This document shows positions 6,213 through 7,615 of a stretch of 7,615 nt of DNA, piece by piece (position 1 is the first letter of the stretch; the number at the start of each line of letters is the position of its first letter). The position numbers and the translations under genes are program-made. The notes under the pieces are model-generated. The model made no database searches, was not told the origin of the DNA, and saw only the letters and a program-made list of their open reading frames with translations. The stretch is taken from NCBI GenBank assembly GCA_029880025.1, contig JAOUPE010000073.1, positions 1 through 7,615 of the forward strand, in the 5' to 3' direction. The DNA is from Caldifarciminota bacterium (lineage in GTDB: Bacteria; Hydrothermota; Tepidihabitantia; Tepidihabitantales; JAOUPE01).

Positions 6213-7235
6213 ATGGTGCGAGTATTAGTCACAGGCGGGGCTGGTTTCATCGGCTCCAATTTCGTCAAAACGCTTTTATCCGACCGAAAATACGAAGTGA
6301 TTGTTTTGGATAAATTAACCTATGCTGGAAACCTTGATAATTTCTCCGAAAAAATTAGACACGACCCAAGGTTCATTTTTGTCAAAGGTGATATTGCATT
6401 GAGGAAGAATGTTTACCAAGCAATAAAAAAAGTAGATAAGATTGTCCACTTTGCGGCTGAGACCCACATTGACCGTTCGGTCGTCAATATCGACCCTTTT
6501 GTCCGAACCGATTTTGTCGGAACTTATGTTTTGTTAGAGGAATTTCGTATGAACCCCTGTGACCGATTCATTCATATCTCAACCAGCGAGGTCTACGGTA
6601 GTGCCCAAACCGTACCAATGGCTGAAGACCACCCAATCGCTCCCCAAAGCCCGTATGCGGCAACCAAAGCCGGAGCTGACCGACTTGTCCATTCCTATTA
6701 TAAGACCTACAATTTACCTTTAGTGATTATTCGTCCGTTCAATAATTACGGACCCAATCAGTATCCCGAGAAACTGATACCATTTTTTACCACCAATGCG
6801 CTTGAGGATAAACCACTTTTTGTTTACGGTTCTGGGCAGAATACCCGGGATTGGCTCTATGTCAAGGATTGTTGTGAAGCAATCAAAAAAATCTTAGAAG
6901 TCGATATCAATAAAGTTAAAGGTGAGGTGATAAACCTTGGCTCTGGTTCGGAAGTTGCTGTTTTAGAAATTGCTGATTTGATACTAAAATATTTTAATAA
7001 ACCAAAATCTTTAATCCGACATATTAAAGACCGACCAGCCCATGTTGAACGTCTGATCTCTTCAACCGATAAAGCAAAAAAACTATTGGGCTGGAAACCC
7101 GCCACCGATTTTAAAACCGGAATCCGCCAAACCATCGCCTGGTATCAGAATAATCCAGCGTGGTGGCAAAAGATTAGAAAACGTAAAGAATATCAAAGAT
7201 TTTATCGGGAATGGTACGAAAAACTGCTCGCCTAA
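6213..7235 (+). CDS. rmlB: RmlB-like NAD-dependent dTDP-glucose 4,6-dehydratase
   Basis: A 340-residue extended short-chain dehydrogenase that oxidises, dehydrates and reduces a nucleotide-hexose to its 4-keto-6-deoxy form for surface polysaccharide. Visible are the NAD-binding TGGAGFIG (7-14), DKLTYAGNLDN (33-43), FAAETHIDRS (80-89), the YxxxK pair Tyr148/Lys152, NNYGPNQYPEKLIP (177-190), TRDWLYVKD (211-219) and the C-terminal RPAHVERL and LLGWKP. These last motifs are strongly RmlB-like. At the active site, RmlB normally has Thr-Asp-Glu; here it is Thr124-Ser125-Glu126 (TSEVYG), the form seen in GDP-mannose dehydratase and some LegB-like enzymes, so the dTDP-glucose substrate is probable but not certain. 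I chose ATG 6213 because the Rossmann strand begins at once (MVRVLVTGG); a TTG at 6183 would overlap the upstream gene and add ten unrelated residues. The Shine-Dalgarno is weak, and the 5-base gap suggests translational coupling. No rmlA or rmlD lies within the window. Confidence 0.93.
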   Translation: MVRVLVTGGAGFIGSNFVKTLLSDRKYEVIVLDKLTYAGNLDNFSEKIRHDPRFIFVKGDIALRKNVYQAIKKVDKIVHFAAETHIDRSVVNIDPFVRTDFVGTYVLLEEFRMNPCDRFIHISTSEVYGSAQTVPMAEDHPIAPQSPYAATKAGADRLVHSYYKTYNLPLVIIRPFNNYGPNQYPEKLIPFFTTNALEDKPLFVYGSGQNTRDWLYVKDCCEAIKKILEVDINKVKGEVINLGSGSEVAVLEIADLILKYFNKPKSLIRHIKDRPAHVERLISSTDKAKKLLGWKPATDFKTGIRQTIAWYQNNPAWWQKIRKRKEYQRFYREWYEKLLA

Positions 7236-7615
7236 GCAAAACCTTCGCGCTGATTGAAGAAGCGATAAAGGATATAAAAAAGGGCAAAATGGTAATAGTG
7301 GTCGATGATGAAGACCGGGAAAATGAAGGTGATTTCATCTGTGCCGCAACTGCCATCACACCTCAAAAGATTAACTTCATGGCAAAATACGGACGCGGCT
7401 TAATCTGTGTTCCAATGACCGGTAAAAGATTAGATGAGCTCGGACTGCCTTCAATGGTAAATATCAATACTGCCAAATTAGGCACACCATTCACTATTTC
7501 GGTCGACGCGGTAAGTGGAACCACTACTGGTAGTTCTGCCTATGACCGAGCCCAAACGATTAAAGTTTTGTATAACTCAAAAACTCGTCCCCAGGATTTA
7601 GCTCGACCCGGTCAT
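7211..7615 (+). CDS. ribB: 3,4-dihydroxy-2-butanone 4-phosphate synthase (RibB or N-terminal part of RibBA), partial
   Basis: 135 codons, open at the window end. The enzyme turns ribulose 5-phosphate into formate and dihydroxybutanone phosphate, the four-carbon precursor of riboflavin, in the cytoplasm. The signature MVIVVDDEDRENEGDF (27-42) supplies the metal/substrate acidic cluster, including Glu37 and Glu39. GRGLICVPMT (61-70), TISVDAVSGTTTGSSAYDRA (95-114) and the final RPGH (132-135, catalytic His) are all in order. The usual loop reads GxTTGISA; here it is GTTTGSSA, a mild variation. ATG 7211 lies inside the end of rmlB in another frame, a 25-base overlap. It is preferred because the alpha-helix before strand 1 (ALIEEAIKDIKKGK) needs it, and the next ATG (7289) would cut into that strand. 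No clear Shine-Dalgarno is present, so coupling to rmlB translation is likely. Whether a GTP cyclohydrolase II (RibA) domain follows is beyond the window. Confidence 0.93.
   Translation, partial: MVRKTARLSKTFALIEEAIKDIKKGKMVIVVDDEDRENEGDFICAATAITPQKINFMAKYGRGLICVPMTGKRLDELGLPSMVNINTAKLGTPFTISVDAVSGTTTGSSAYDRAQTIKVLYNSKTRPQDLARPGH

Overview
The window is a compact, all-plus-strand stretch of a Gram-negative-type bacterial genome (roughly 40% GC by eye). Bacterial signals are clear: AGGAGG ribosome binding sites, sigma-70-like TTGACA/TATAAT promoters and an intrinsic terminator. The envelope genes (MepM-type M23 peptidase, lipoprotein, OmpA-family protein) imply a peptidoglycan layer and an outer membrane. 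The first gene, however, is the bifunctional fructose-1,6-bisphosphate aldolase/phosphatase, found in most archaea and some deep-branching or thermophilic bacteria. An anaerobic or thermophilic bacterium, possibly of an uncultured candidate phylum near the FCB group, would fit. That placement is inference and the window holds no phylogenetic marker.

Layout: 1-306 is an AT-rich region with no supportable gene, ending in a good promoter and Shine-Dalgarno. 307-1401 encodes FBP aldolase/phosphatase (gluconeogenesis). 1402-1599 holds two hairpins and a promoter-like inverted repeat. 1600-2898 is a membrane-anchored MepM-like M23 endopeptidase. A strong promoter at 2969-2996 precedes 3023-3613, an acidic lipoprotein of unknown function, and 3729-5651, an OmpA-family protein with a predicted barrel, three 85-residue carboxypeptidase-regulatory-like repeats and a peptidoglycan-binding C-terminus. 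A textbook intrinsic terminator at 5668-5697 closes that block.

A second operon follows: a short RmlC-like cupin (5749-6207, TTG start), an RmlB-like nucleotide-sugar 4,6-dehydratase (6213-7235) and the 5' part of a RibB/RibBA gene (7211 to the window end). The last of these overlaps its neighbour by 25 bases.

The central block (1600-5651) is cell-envelope construction: cutting crosslinks, a lipid-anchored protein and an outer-membrane/peptidoglycan tether. The last operon makes an activated deoxysugar for surface glycans and is coupled to riboflavin synthesis. I do not see a clearly undescribed system. The points most worth checking are the archaeal-type enzyme in a bacterial setting, substitutions at key positions of both sugar-nucleotide enzymes, the lipoprotein/OmpA pair, the tandem repeats of the OmpA protein, and two genes whose promoters lie almost on the start codon.
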